Source of the DNA: Dictyostelium firmibasis
Taxonomy: Eukaryota; Evosea; Eumycetozoa; Dictyosteliales; Dictyosteliaceae
Assembly (NCBI GenBank): GCA_036169595.1
Contig: CM069768.1
Coordinates: forward strand, 62,001-126,000
Direction of reading: 5' to 3'
Length of the DNA stretch: 64,000 bases
Shown here piece after piece: positions 32,249-48,110 of this stretch (within the stretch, counting starts at the first letter, position 1; the number at the start of each line of letters is the position of its first letter). The position numbers and the translations under genes were made by a program. Under the pieces are notes generated by a model. That model was not told the origin of the DNA and did no database searches. It was given only the letters and a program-made list of their open reading frames with translations.

Positions 32249-34351
32249 ACAATCTGCTTCTGAGCAAACCTCTTGGATGGCTTCATTAAAATCTTCAGCA
32301 TGTAGGCCTTGTGATAGATCTTCAATCAAATCTATCTGATTCATCGTACAAGATCCTATTTGATATTGAAAACAGTGTTCATGATCGATCCCATAACATG
32401 TGTAGGAATCTCCCTCTTTTCGGTATAAAATATTGGATGTATTTCGATCATGGTTAATAAAAAGAAGATCAAAAATCAATAATTTTCTCAGTGAGGGAAG
32501 GATTGATTTTTGTTTGTCGGTAGGAATGGTATCAAAGTTTATTGTGTCTGGAATAAACGGCTGAATGCTTCCTGATACTCCTCTAAACTGAATTAGAAAT
32601 ACGGCTGGTATCGGAAAATTTCCATGAAAATTGATTTTAAATGCATCGTGCTCGGAATCTCTACTCTTAGATAAAACATGAGTGTTCTCAGACAGATTTA
32701 AACACCCATTCAGGTTGAAATGCTTGAGATCTTAAGATAAAAACAGAATTTTGATTTTCGATTCCAAACCATTGTGTCGCTGTATATAAGTTGCCGTTAT
32801 TGATTAATTGAATCGATTCAAGATCATCTTTTTTTGCTTGAAGGTAGTTTGAAATTGAATAAACATCTGAAGTAGAATCTATTATTTTTTTTTATTTCAT
32901 CTTGGTAATAAGAATTTCCTTTCTTGATAATCGTTGAAAATTGATCATCTTGAGGGAGTAGTCACAAGCAATCTGCTAAAGAATGAATCACATGAACAGC
33001 ATGAGGTTTAATGAAATAGTTAGCTTTGTTAAGACATTCTTGGCTAAAAGGAGCAAGCTCTGAGTTAAAGAGATAGGTATCAGCATTTTGAATAAAATCT
33101 TCTGTTAAAATTGTATTCTCAATGTAATTCTGTAAGGATTTAAAGATTAAATCTACAATCTCTTTTTGAGAAAGTTTTATATTGATGGAGAGGGAAATTT
33201 GCACCTTTCAAAATGCTTAGTAACTTCTGTAAACGAGAAGAGAGGTTGATACTGTTTTCTTGGGATTGGTTGCTCTTTCGTGGAGTTGGAAGGAGTTTTT
33301 GAGATTTGATCTTTTTCTTGAATCTTAGAGCTAGATGGTGTTTGAGTTGCTAATGTTGTCTGAGTAGGAATAAAACGGCTTTGATTGTTTTCCTGTCCTT
33401 TGGAACCAAGAGAAGGCTTTAAATTTTTTGAATCACTCTTTGTTAGGTTATGAGAAGAGAGTGTTGTTGTAGTTGGGGGTTCAGGGAAGGGAGTTTTCAC
33501 AGGGCTGATAAATTTTTTCCCTTTGATCTGTTGAGGGAAAGGTGTAACCGTTTGTTTTTTTGGTGGATGGGAAATTAACTTTGAGTTTTGACCCTTTTCT
33601 TGAAGTTGAGGAGTTGACAGTTTTTTAACATCTAAAGAATTAGCTTGCTCTGTGACTCTATTCGTTATTTCTGATCGGTGTGTGGGGGTAAAATCTTCTG
33701 CATTTTTTTCCTTATCAAGAGAAGAGGTTGTTGTTTGAAAGGAGACACTGTTCACAGGGCTGATAAATGATTTCCCTTTGATATTTTGAGAGGATGTTGC
33801 ACCCGTTTGTTTTTTGAGTGAACGAGGAGTTAATTTTGAGTCTTGATCTTTTTCTTGGACTTGAGAAGTAGAAGGCGTTTTAACTTCTAAAGAATAAAAA
33901 GTTAGCTTGTGCTGTTGTTTTTGCTAGGTTTTTGAGGAATCAACCGGCCTTGATGAAGAGGGGTTTGTTCAGCATCAAGAGAAGTTTCCGAATCACTTTG
34001 TGTAAAACTTTGAGAGGTTGTTGTGGACTGAGAAGTAGAAGCTTTAACAGGACTAACAAATTTTTTCTTATTGATGTTTTGAGGTCCTAAGAAAGGAGCT
34101 TGTTTTTTAAGCGAATGGGAAATAGTTTTTGAAGATTGCTCTTTAAGAGACTCTTTTTCTTCTGCTACAGTGTGTAGAGGCCGTTTGCTTTTGATGGCTT
34201 GTTGTCCAACTAAATCTGTTGTTACTTGTATAGAAGAAGAGTTAGTTTGCTCTGTAGATGGGGGAGTTTGAGATGTACTTGTATCATCACTTTTTGTATT
34301 AGGGGCAGTTGAAGATGAAGAAGGATTCTGATTTGAAATGTTCATTCCCAT
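32249..34351 (-). pseudogene. Bacterial low-complexity (Ser/Thr/Pro-rich) repeat protein gene, decayed
   Basis: Unrecognised gene on the minus strand, starting ATG at 34351 (MGMNISNQNPSSSSTAP) behind a good Shine-Dalgarno site. The first roughly 400 codons are Ser/Thr/Pro/Lys-rich and contain three diverged repeats. Each has a K-Q-rich lead and a K-x-F-(V/I)-S-P-V core: KKFVSPVKAS near 34055, SFISPVNSV near 33757 and KFISPVKTPF near 33505. The distal part looks globular (LSQKEIVDLIFKSLQNYIEN, FNSELAPFSQECLNKANYF, YGIDHEHCFQYQIGSC). The reading is broken at several places and the end is cut by Skipper S2. Such architecture occurs in secreted proteins of amoeba-associated bacteria, but I cannot name a family. 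Confidence 0.6.
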
Positions 34352-34356
34352 ATAAT

Positions 34357-34361
34357 CACCT
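34357..34361 (-). promoter_or_regulatory. Bacterial-type ribosome binding site
   Basis: On the minus strand AAAAAAGGTGATTATATGGG: an AAGGTG Shine-Dalgarno core about 6 nt before the ATG at 34351. Dictyostelium genes have A-rich leaders and no such element, so this supports a bacterial source and sets the start. Confidence 0.6.
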
Positions 34362-34593
34362 TTTTTAAAGTATAATATTAATTTAATTAATAACATGTTT
34401 TTAATTTTAATTTCTATATTATTTAAAATTAAAAATGATCTTAAGTTTGTAAGTGATTGAAAATAAAAATGTTTTTAATGATTTTATATTTTTACTAGAA
34501 ATGCTATCTCAAGACATATGACCAATAGGACCTTTTATTAATGCTAGTTTGGGATTAACAAATACATTTATTTAATGTACAAATACTTCCTTA
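34362..34593. other. AT-rich spacer upstream of the bacterial remnant
   Basis: No frame or RNA gene seen. A TATAAT-like box (TATAATATT on the plus strand near 34371) and mixed-composition DNA (CTCAAGACATATGACCAATAGG near 34507) suggest bacterial intergenic sequence rather than amoeba DNA. It ends at the left terminus of T4. Confidence 0.45.
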
Positions 34594-34663
34594 CACTGCA
34601 AATTATCTTCTCCCCCTGCCGTGGGTTTTTACAAGTGTTAAGTGGGGTCTCATAAAAATTTAA
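34594..34663 (+). mobile_element. T4 piece 1: left terminus of a T element
   Basis: First 70 bp of a T element (CACTGCAAATTATC... to CATAAAAATTTAA), interrupted by DIRS D5. The continuing sequence (TATGTAAAAATTAACTTTG) resumes at about 44136, showing that D5 inserted into T4. Confidence 0.88.
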
Positions 34664-35059
34664 TTAAAAATTTAATTCATTAAATTATATTTTATATTAA
34701 ATATATATATTTATATTATGAATACATTTATTTATTTGATTATTCCCAAATATTTAAGATAATTTTTAAATTTTTAAAAATTTCGCGCAAAGTGTGGTGT
34801 GGGGTGTGTTAAAATTTCCCGCGCAAATAAGTGCGCCAAAAAGTGGGGGAAAAATAAAAATTTTTTTTTTTTTTTTTTGTTGAAATTTTTACAGACGAAT
34901 GCATTTCATTATAAATACCACACAGAAACTTTTACAATTTGATTTATTGAATTCCGACTAGGGAGGGTGGGTTGGGGATAATATAAATATATATATTTAA
35001 TATAAAATATAATTTAATGAATTAAATTTTTAATTTATATTATCATATATATATTTATA
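34664..35059 (-). repeat. DIRS B 3' terminal repeat of D5
   Basis: Nearly identical to 11991-12387, including the GCGCAAATAAGTGCGCC box (near 34821) and TCCGACTAGGGAGGGTGGG. Confidence 0.78.
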
Positions 35060-38000
35060 TTATGAAAGTTTGACTACAGTATTTAAGAAACCACCAGATT
35101 TTTCACCAATAATTCTTTTATCATAAAAGGTATCTATTGTTTCATTTGATTTCCAACGACCCATTTTCTTGACGACATGAAATGGTACATTGTTAGACAA
35201 TAACAGAGAGGCCATAGCGGAACGAGTAGAGTGAGATTTGAACTTTGTAATGTCAATACCTGATTTAGAGAGGTATGATTTGACAATAGAATTAATATTA
35301 TCTATTGATATTGGATCACCATTTGATAAAATAAAAACAGAGCTACCAGATTTTGTAGTTCTTTTAGGTTCAGCACTTTTAAGATATCTTCTAAGATGAA
35401 GAACTGGACAAACACTTGAATTAGAGTCATCTAATGACGTTAATTCAATTACTGAAATATTAGCAGTATTATTCTTTGAATTTCTTTGTTCTTTTGCATT
35501 AATAACTGGTCCTTTGATATAGTGTTCATTAATGTATAAATCGTTGAAAGACCATTTAATTAAATCTGATGATCTTGCCAAACTAAACATTTTACATAAT
35601 ACAATTGTTTTGTGTAAAAGAGATATGTATGTAAACTTTGGATACAATTTAATTGTTGATAAGTATTTGAACACTTGATTTGCATCCCAAATTTCGTTAT
35701 ATTTTGTGTTTGTTGGACGCAATTTATGGATACCAGTCATAACTCTTGTAATGAAAGGGTCATTAACAATTTCAGATTGATTCTTTAGAACTAATAATTG
35801 ATTTAACATTGAACGATGGCTGTTGATTGTTGAATATGCTAATGTAGGTTGTAACTTGAATAGATATGTAAGATAATCCATGAAAACTACCAATGTTATG
35901 TTTGAAGGTTTGAGATTGTTTTTCGAACAGAAATTGAAAAATTTTGAATAATTTGAATCATAAACCTTGAGTGTAGAAGGTTGCCAAGAGTTCATAAACA
36001 AGGTAGATGTACTTGACTTTTGAGTTCCAATTATAGATTTTACATAAGATTGGAAAGTTGAATAATCCCCAACTTCCAACGTTGTTGGATTTGAATTGGT
36101 ATTGACTGAATTGATTCTTTGGTCAATACTTCCTGGAATGTACCCAGTACTTGAGGAAACAGATAGCGATGATGACGAGGAACTTGAGCTTGAATCATTG
36201 GATACCAAGTTGCTGACCTCCATATTGGAAAGATCAGTATTATAGAAACCATCTTCGAACTCAATAAGTTCATCTTCTCCATCACAGAAGGCAAAAGTAT
36301 TGGTGGTGGAAAGGCGAGACATTGGTTCCATTGACTCCAATCGAGTTGTAGAGCATTCATTTTCATGGTTGAGTAGTTGATTGTTTGATGATTCAGATGA
36401 GATGCAAACAGATCCATTTGAATTTGACCGAATTGAAGTTGAATTCGATTGAATACTTCTTTTTTGAGTTGCCAATTGTAACTCTTGATCGGCTTGGATG
36501 ATTTGTGATTCATCTCTGATAGACGACTGAGGTGATCGGCTTTGACATTGAAGAATCCTGGAATGTGTTCCCCGATCAGATTGATTTTCTTCTTGAGACA
36601 TTGTTTCCAAAGTTGTTCGAAGAGAATCGATAGGTTCTGGATTTGACCACCTTGACGGTTGATATACGATAGAGTTGTTGTGTTGTCGGTTTGAACTTTT
36701 AGATTGCAGCTCTTTAACTTTCGACAAAGTTTTTGAAATGCCATTAATAGTGCAAGCATTTCTCGACGATTCGATGACATGTTTGATTGCTCGGTTGACC
36801 ATTGGAAAGACCAAGTTTGTATGAGCTTGTTTCCTTTCTTTAGAGTTGCACCTGCACCTGATTCTGATGCATCTGTTGTTAACACATAATCGTAACTTGG
36901 AAAAAGACTTATTTCTTTTCCATTCCATTGGCTTAAGAGTTTTAACCAATTTGATATTTCTATCTTTACTTCTTGAGGGATTGTAAATGATTGATCCCAA
37001 TTTCCATTTGCGATAATTAAACTTTGACAATGGAACTTGTTTGTTTGTCGAGTGTATAGACGGAATGGTATTACTGCATCTTTCAATGCAATAAGCTTTC
37101 CTTTTAAACCAGCTAACTTTCTTAGAGAACATGAATCCAGTTTTAGAAAGTTTCTTATTTCTTTGATGACACTCTTTTTCTTTTTCTCCGGGACAAGCAA
37201 TTTCATTGATATTGAATCGATTTCTAACCCGAGAAATGTTATTGTTTGAGTTGGTTGTAAAACACTCTTTTCTAGATTTAATTTGAATCCCAGTTTTAAT
37301 AAAAGGTCCATTGTTTTGTTGAGGTTGAGAGTACATTCTTCTTTTGTTGAACCAACAATTAGAAGATCGTCCAAGTAAGCGATTACTGATACATTGATTT
37401 CTCTTAATCTTTGGAGTACTGGTCTCATTAACATTGTGAAGACTCGAGGAGCTGTTGATAATCCGAATGGCATCGTTTTCCAACGATAATGAATTCCTTT
37501 CCAAACGAACCGAAATAGGTCTCTGAATCTTTCGTCCACTAAGATATGAAGATAGGCTTTCTTGATATCGAGTTTTACCATGTAATAACCTTGTTTCAAC
37601 ATTGATGAGAGATTCTTTATTCCTTCTATCTTGAATGATTGATTGCTGATGAACTTGTTTAATCTTTTTAAATCTAGTACTGGACGAAGTAAATTCGTTC
37701 CAGCTTTTGGAACTGTAAACACGTTGGAGTAAAAAACGAGTTTTGAATAACGGTTTGGAAGTACTTGCTCTATAGCATCGTCTAGTAGCAATTCTTGTAC
37801 TTCGTTTGTGATGCAATCCGTTTTCGGACCATCTGACATCGAGATCGGAATTGGGTTCAGCATCGGTTTGAAGTTTGGAAGTAGATGAATCTTTAGACCA
37901 TTCACTACTTCTTGACAAAAGTTTGGAAGACCCAATTCTTTCCAAACCTGTTTGAAGTGGACAAGACGTCCACCTACCGGTAAGTTTACTTCTTGTTCTT

Positions 38001-38257
38001 CGGAAAACGGTAGTTGTTGTTGGAACCGTTTCCAGACTTGGTATTGTTGCTACCTGCTGCAACAGTACTTTGGGATCCATTGAAGTTGTTGGATCGGCCA
38101 TTACTCCCACTATTGGATTTACTATTACTACTGTTTCCATTAGTGTTATTACCACTTGAGTTGTTATTATTGTTATTATTGTTGTTATTATTAAATGATT
38201 TCTTAAATCTTGATTTTGATTGATAACTACTTTTTGATAATGATTGTTTTGTTTCAT
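35060..38257 (-). CDS. DIRS B tyrosine recombinase frame of D5
   Basis: 1065-codon frame differing from that of D3 at only a few residues. The C-terminal tyrosine recombinase shows the same catalytic blocks (LARSSDL, HSTRSA, GRWKSNETIDTFYDKR). The overlapping N-terminal part has no recognised domain. Confidence 0.75.
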   Translation of the reverse strand: MKQNNHYQKVVINQNQDLRNHLIITTIITIITTQVVITLMETVVIVNPIVGVMADPTTSMDPKVLLQQVATIPSLETVPTTTTVFRRTRSKLTGRWTSCPLQTGLERIGSSKLLSRSSEWSKDSSTSKLQTDAEPNSDLDVRWSENGLHHKRSTRIATRRCYRASTSKPLFKTRFLLQRVYSSKSWNEFTSSSTRFKKIKQVHQQSIIQDRRNKESLINVETRLLHGKTRYQESLSSYLSGRKIQRPISVRLERNSLSLENDAIRIINSSSSLHNVNETSTPKIKRNQCISNRLLGRSSNCWFNKRRMYSQPQQNNGPFIKTGIQIKSRKECFTTNSNNNISRVRNRFNINEIACPGEKEKECHQRNKKLSKTGFMFSKKVSWFKRKAYCIERCSNTIPSIHSTNKQVPLSKFNYRKWKLGSIIYNPSRSKDRNIKLVKTLKPMEWKRNKSFSKLRLCVNNRCIRIRCRCNSKERKQAHTNLVFPMVNRAIKHVIESSRNACTINGISKTLSKVKELQSKSSNRQHNNSIVYQPSRWSNPEPIDSLRTTLETMSQEENQSDRGTHSRILQCQSRSPQSSIRDESQIIQADQELQLATQKRSIQSNSTSIRSNSNGSVCISSESSNNQLLNHENECSTTRLESMEPMSRLSTTNTFAFCDGEDELIEFEDGFYNTDLSNMEVSNLVSNDSSSSSSSSSLSVSSSTGYIPGSIDQRINSVNTNSNPTTLEVGDYSTFQSYVKSIIGTQKSSTSTLFMNSWQPSTLKVYDSNYSKFFNFCSKNNLKPSNITLVVFMDYLTYLFKLQPTLAYSTINSHRSMLNQLLVLKNQSEIVNDPFITRVMTGIHKLRPTNTKYNEIWDANQVFKYLSTIKLYPKFTYISLLHKTIVLCKMFSLARSSDLIKWSFNDLYINEHYIKGPVINAKEQRNSKNNTANISVIELTSLDDSNSSVCPVLHLRRYLKSAEPKRTTKSGSSVFILSNGDPISIDNINSIVKSYLSKSGIDITKFKSHSTRSAMASLLLSNNVPFHVVKKMGRWKSNETIDTFYDKRIIGEKSGGFLNTVVKLS
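36040..37935 (-). CDS. DIRS B RT-RNase H-methyltransferase of D5
   Basis: 631-codon frame with the YLDD box, RNase H blocks (TTDASESGAG, QTDNTTTLSY) and the C-terminal methyltransferase-like segment (QMDLFASHLN, AFPPPILLPS). Almost identical to D3, consistent with recent amplification from one source. Confidence 0.82.
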   Translation of the reverse strand: MGLPNFCQEVVNGLKIHLLPNFKPMLNPIPISMSDGPKTDCITNEVQELLLDDAIEQVLPNRYSKLVFYSNVFTVPKAGTNLLRPVLDLKRLNKFISNQSFKIEGIKNLSSMLKQGYYMVKLDIKKAYLHILVDERFRDLFRFVWKGIHYRWKTMPFGLSTAPRVFTMLMRPVLQRLREINVSVIAYLDDLLIVGSTKEECTLNLNKTMDLLLKLGFKLNLEKSVLQPTQTITFLGLEIDSISMKLLVPEKKKKSVIKEIRNFLKLDSCSLRKLAGLKGKLIALKDAVIPFRLYTRQTNKFHCQSLIIANGNWDQSFTIPQEVKIEISNWLKLLSQWNGKEISLFPSYDYVLTTDASESGAGATLKKGNKLIQTWSFQWSTEQSNMSSNRREMLALLMAFQKLCRKLKSCNLKVQTDNTTTLSYINRQGGQIQNLSILFEQLWKQCLKKKINLIGEHIPGFFNVKADHLSRLSEMNHKSSKPIKSYNWQLKKEVFNRIQLQFGQIQMDLFASHLNHQTINYSTMKMNALQLDWSQWNQCLAFPPPILLPSVMEKMNLLSSKMVSIILIFPIWRSATWYPMIQAQVPRHHRYLFPQVLGTFQEVLTKESIQSIPIQIQQRWKLGIIQLSNLM

Positions 38258-38543
38258 TACACTACAACATTTCTTCTACCCCCTGCTGTGTGTTTTTCTG
38301 AAGTAATTTTTGAAAGTGTGGGTGGGGGTAGCTGCGCAAATTTTTTTTTTTTTTTTAAATTATTTCAATTTTTTTTTTCAAAATTTTATTTTTCATATCA
38401 TTCACCTCAAATAAACTACATTATAATATATATTTATTACCTATTTGATAATTTTATTTGTTTACTTTATTTGTTACTTTATAATATATATTTTGTGCCC
38501 GTTTTATTTATTTATTATTTTTTAGAGGTGTTAATTAAATTAG

Positions 38544-42585
<4,042 letters not shown>

Positions 42586-43739
42586 TAAAATAATAACAAT
42601 AATATTACAAAAAAAAAAAAAATCACAAAAAAAAAAAAAAAAAAAAAATAACCAACAAAAAAAAAAAAAAAAAATTTTAATTTTAAAAAAAAATATAAAT
42701 AAAAATTAATTATTAACCGATTCAGTTTGTGATAAATCTTTACACGGACTGAATCGGTTGAAAAATACACTTTTATTTGAATTTTTAGGAGACGGCAGGT
42801 TGCGAAGATTTCAGGTGGTATATGTCGAAATCTTCCCACAATTTTTATATGAGAAACTTTTTTTTTTTTTCAAAGTTAATTTTTACATATTAAATTTTTA
42901 TGAGACCCCACTTAACACTTGTAAAAACCCACGGCAGGGGGAGAAGATAATTTGCAGTGATTCTTTCTGATTACCTTTGATAACTTTCTTATACGTTCAG
43001 TTTCAGTTTCATCAAATAATTTTGGAGTATCCTTTATCTTGATTGGTTGAACGACTTCAGAACCATATATTTCTTTTGATATGTTGTTACGACGAACACG
43101 ACTTAATGATGCTTGTGCATTAATAGTTAAAAGAATAGTAGAATCAGCTAAATAACTTAATAGTTCAGTATCGACTTCAGAATTATCAGTAGATGATAAC
43201 ATGTTTGATATCAAGAGGATAGGTTTCAATATATCATTGATTCTTTTTTCGACAATGAATAGATCAGAATCATTATTCTTGAGATGAGATGAGGCAGTAA
43301 TACCATCTGGAGTACCGAATGGAGCAACATTAACTTGAAAATTTGATGGAAAGCAAAAAGTTTTATTAAAATCAGAAATATCGTTCTTTTTGAGGATACA
43401 TTGTTCTTCAACCAGTAAACCTTGATTGTTTAATAAATGTTTATATTCATTAAACAATGAATCAGATAATTGATATTCAGTTGGTATATCGACATCATTA
43501 TTTGAATCATCATCATTATCTTCATTCTCTTTATCTGAATTGTTATTATTCTCTTGATTTTTACTTATATTATTGTTAGATGTTATTGGTTCTTTAACGT
43601 ATCTACTAAATGTTAATGTTAATTTGTTTATTTGATCTTCAATTGATTTCATTCTAATATCCATTAAATTTGTATTATTATCTGTAGAGGAACTGCCATA
43701 GCTTTGATCATTAGAGTTATTATTAACAGTGGTGTTCAT

Positions 43740-44135
43740 TATTTTATTTAATTTAAAATATTGTATGAGTTAGTATAATATTAAATTAAAATATATAAAA
43801 ATATTGTTATAAATTAATTATTTGTATAAAAATTGTGTGAATGTATCTTAAACATATAGGAGGAATTCCCAAATAAAATAAATCAAATTGTAAAAGTTTC
43901 TGTGTGGTATTTATAATGAAATGCATTCGTCTGTAAAAATTTCAACAAAAAAAAAAAAAAAAATTTTTATTTTTCCCCCACTTTTTGGCGCACTTATTTG
44001 CGCGGGAAATTTTAACACACCCCACACCACACTTTGCGCGAAATTTTTAAAAATTTAAAAATTATCTTAAATATTTGGGAATAATCAAATAAATAAATGT
44101 ATTCATAATATAAATATATATATGATAATATAAAT
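43740..44135 (-). repeat. DIRS B 5' terminal repeat of D5
   Basis: Matches 16367-16764 of D3 with small changes in the poly-A run. Ends GATAATATAAAT next to the resumed T4 sequence. Confidence 0.78.
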
Positions 44136-44447
44136 ATGTAAAAATTAACTTTGAAAAAAAAAAAAAGTTTCTCATATAAAAATTGTGGGAAGATTTCGAC
44201 ATATACCACCTGAAATCTTCGCAACCTGCCGTCTCCTAAAAATTCAAATAAAAGTGTATTTTTCAACCGATTCAGTCCGTGTAAAGATTTATCACAAACT
44301 GAATCGGTTAATAATTAATTTTTATTTATATTTTTTTTTAAAATTAAAATTTTTTTTTTTTTTTTTTGTTGGTTATTTTTTTTTTTTTTTTTTTTTTTTG
44401 TGATTTTTTTTTTTTTTGTAATATTATTGTTATTATTTTAATGAAAA

Positions 44448-46180
44448 TGAAAATAAATTATTTAATTTTTTTAATTATATTGTTGAATTATTATTGCTCT
44501 GTTGGAAATAGTAGTAGTAGTAGTGGTGGTGGTGGTGGTGGTGGTGGTGGTGGTGGTGGTGGATTAAATTATTTATTGATTGCTGCTGATGAGGATGATG
44601 ATGTTCCAACCAATTCTCAACCAAGTTTGAATAGTACTCAGCCAAGCAATGTTGATTGTGAACCTGAAATTTCATACACAGCTACACCACGTTTGTCCAA
44701 TGTGGTTGGTGTAAATGTACCTGTAAATCAACATCCAATATCTAACCAAATACCAAACTGGTATACTTGCAGACACGACCCTTGCAACAGCAGATTTTCA
44801 GACACTGGATACAGGAATAAACATGAAAAACGTTTGGAATTGCACCAAAATATATGTACACCGAATCAAAAAATGTATTCACTGGAATTGTAATGCTAGT
44901 CTGACTATATCAAATTGGCAAAGACATATCAAATTGGTGAGACACACACATGGTGATTTGCAAATTGAGGAACATGAGCGTTGTCCAGGATGTAACAAAG
45001 CGGCAAATTTGGTTGTAAATGCAAACAACAGAGATATCTCAAATAATTTGAGTAGAATTAGTACTGATCATCTTTCAATCAAGACGGTGGCTTGTATGAA
45101 ACTCATACATGGTATTGTTGATTCTAAATGGAAAAATTTTCAAAACACCATGAAATTATCTAGTGATTTCACATTATATCACATTAAAAAAGAATGTAGA
45201 AAAGGTAATATATTGATTAGTAATTGGTTTTTTCTTCTTTTTTTTTTGTATTTATATTAACTAAACTTACATATACAAAAATGTAATAGAATTAGAAGAG
45301 CTAATAGAAGCATCTATCTCAACCAATAGGGGTAGATACATTTCAATTAGAAAGTTGTTGAACATGTTGATTGAAAATGAAAATCCACCACAAAATTTTT
45401 TAATTCATATGGGCATAGACGGCGCAGGAATGACCAATAATGGGACTGTGAAACAAGTAATTGGTACAATGCAAGGTGTGCATTCACAAAAATTGGTAGC
45501 TAAAAGTAAATCACCATATGACGCTTATCAATTTTTAATATACCAAGGAGATGAAGATGTTTTAACTTTGAAAGAAGAGTTGGCTCCATTGATTAAAACC
45601 TTAAACTACATGGTTAAAAATAATGATTTACAAAACGTTTTCAATGGATTTAGACACACATTCAAAAGAATAGTGTACAATGTTGATTTAGTTTTAGTAT
45701 TGGATTTGGCTTGTTTGATAAATATTCTGGGATTGTATACTGTTTGGAAAAGACAGAGTACATCTATAATATGCACAAACATGCTCCTGTTGGAGCATCT
45801 GCATCAACTACCAAAAGATGTAAAGGGCAAAGATCTTCACCCATTCTACCAATTCCATTGGATCAAATTGTACCAGATTTTTTACATATGGTACAGGCCG
45901 TGATAAAACAATTTTTTAAATTGATTGTTGATGAAGAAATTGTTAATCTACCTGATCCAACACACATCACCAGAAAGTCAAAGTATAGAAGAGAGTTGGA
46001 ACATTTTCTTAAAGAAGAGTGTGGAATTAAACTATTTAAACCATCTAATGAATCATTTGCTGACCTCCCAACAAATTTCAGAAACTCTAGAATTAAATAT
46101 AATGAGTTAATTATGATTTTATTCAAGTATGAAAAGTTGGTAGCAATTGTAAATATATACTCTTTAAATCCTAATAAACA
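44448..46180 (+). pseudogene. T4 transposase, broken
   Basis: Start ATG near 44441 with the longest Gly run of the four copies. About 250 bp are missing in exon 1 at 44866, removing the segment from NCHVC to EVTEV before the second finger. A further 70 bp are missing in exon 2 at 45761, removing the CPWCEITK block. Both change the frame. Exon 3 is only partly present (63225-63346). Otherwise close to T1-T3. Confidence 0.8.
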
Positions 46181-46224
46181 TAAAGTAAGTAAAAAAAATT
46201 TAATAATGGAGAACCATAATAAAT

Positions 46225-46385
46225 AAATTAATTAAAAATAGTAATAAATAAAAAAAAATAAAAATAATAAATAATAAATAGTAATAATAATAAATAATAA
46301 TAATAATAATAAATAATAAATAATAAATAAATAATAAATAATAAATAATAAATAATAAATAATAAATAATAAATAATAAATAATA

Positions 46386-46440
<55 letters not shown>
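46225..46440 (+). repeat. AAATAAT/AAT microsatellite in intron 2 of T4, target of U2
   Basis: AAATAAT and AAT units; the AAT run is interrupted at 46441 by the end of U2 and resumes as AATATACATATTTT at 63180. Confidence 0.85.
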
Positions 46441-46441
<1 letters not shown>

Positions 46442-47394
46442 CCTCCGATAACACTGGAAAATGGAACGCGCAGGTGGGGGTCAGCAAAACTGAAATTTTC
46501 AAAAAAGTAAAAACAATTTTATTTTTTTTGAATTAAATTTTTATTTTTTTTGGGGATCATTTATAAATTTTTATATGGTAAAAATGTGTTAAATATTTAA
46601 AAAAAAAAAAAAAAAAAAACTATGATATAATCAATATAAAAAATATTTAATATTATTAATTTTCTTTTATAAAAAAATACATAAAAATAATCTCAATTAA
46701 TTTTTCTTTAAAATAAAAAAAGAATTATAAAAATTAAATGACAAACAAGAAAATAAAAATTAAAACTTTTTTTTAAAAAAAAAAAAAATCACAACAAAAA
46801 TAAAACTATAATATAATCAGAACCAAAAATATTTAATATTATTTGTTTTTTTATATGGAAAAAAATATTAATATAATCTCAATTATGTTACCTTTAAAAT
46901 AAAAAAAGATTTATAAAAATTGAATGATAAATAAGTAAAATAAAAATTAAATCCTTATTTTTATTAATTAAAAAAAAACCACACAATCCCAAAAAAAAAA
47001 ACTATGATATAATCAATATAAAAAATATTTAAAATTATTTATTTTTTTTATAAAAAAAATACATAACTATAATCTCAATTAAGTTGCCTTTTAAATAAAA
47101 AAAGATTTATAAATACTAAATAACAAATAAGTAAAATAAAAATTAAAACTTTTTTTTTTTAATAAAAAAAAAAAAATCACAACAAAAAAAAAAAACTATA
47201 ATATAATCAGAGCCAATTAATTAGTAGTATTTGTTCTTTATAGAATAAATACATTACTATAATCTCAATTAAGTTACCTTTTAAATAAAAAAAGATTTAT
47301 AAAAATTGAATGATTAAAAATAATAATTAAAATTTTACTATATATTTTTCTTAATTATTTTTTTTTTTTTAAAATATTTTACTTAATTTTATTT

Positions 47395-48110
47395 GAATAT
47401 TTTACATAAATTGAGAATTTATAATTTCATCTTCATCGTTATCATATTCATCATTATCATATTCATCATTATCATATTGATTCTCTTGGATAAAATAATC
47501 ATCGTCGTCAGAACCAATTTCGGGATTTTGATGGTTTTCATCTTCAAAAAAATCAACGACTTGATCTTGATCTTGATCTTCATCTTCATCAATTACATTG
47601 GAATGGTTATTTAAATTTAAAAAATCATCAGGTAAAAAATCTTGGATTGTTTTTCCTTGTGGAATATTGAATACCTGAATGATTCATTGTTTAAAATGTC
47701 AACAACGAATCCATCATACCATGAACAATATCATATCATTGTTGTGATTCAACTTCAGTATCATCTTCAATTTCATTTTGTGGTTGGTTGTTATTGGAAT
47801 TATAATAATTTGTTATGTCGATGATGTTGTTGTATTGGAAGGTGGTGTTGAAATTGATGTTGGTGTTGAAGTTGGTGTTGGTATTGATGTAAGTGTTGGT
47901 GTTAGTGTTGGTGGTAGTGGTGGTGGTGTTGGTGTTGGTGTTGGTGTTGGTGTTGGTGTTGGTGTTGGTGTTGGTGTTGGTGTTGGTGTTGGTGTTGGTG
48001 TTGGTGTTGGTGTTGGTGTTGGTGTTGGTGTTGGTGTTGGTGTTGGTGTTGGTGTTGGTGTTGGTGTTGGTGTTGGTGTTGGTGTTGGTGTTGGTGTTAG
48101 TATTGGTATT
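47395..48110 (-). pseudogene. U2 transposase remnant
   Basis: Minus-strand remains of the U transposase: the acidic C-terminal tail (47405-47600), a short piece of the Tudor-like part, then, across a deletion of most of the gene, the Asn-Thr hexamer repeat region (47740-48110). The zinc fingers and DDE core are missing. The frame is not coherent. Confidence 0.78.
47923..48098 (+). repeat. GGTGTT hexamer array of U2
   Basis: About 29 perfect GGTGTT units, inverse of the AACACC units that encode Asn-Thr in U1 (55660-55796). Frames over it giving Val-Gly or Leu-Val repeats are artefacts. Skipper S1 inserted at its edge. Confidence 0.88.

Larger units (their letters stand above)
44136..46440 (+). 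mobile_element. T4 piece 2: deleted T element body
   Basis: Continuation of T4 from base 71 of the element to the intron 2 microsatellite, where U2 inserts at 46441. The third piece is at 63180-63346. T4 is thus spread over almost 29 kb. Its transposase gene is damaged by two deletions. Confidence 0.86.

Noticed and set aside
32249-34351. Interpretation as an amoeba Ser/Thr-rich gene
   Set aside because: Shine-Dalgarno sequence, less AT-rich composition and codon use unlike the neighbouring amoeba elements.
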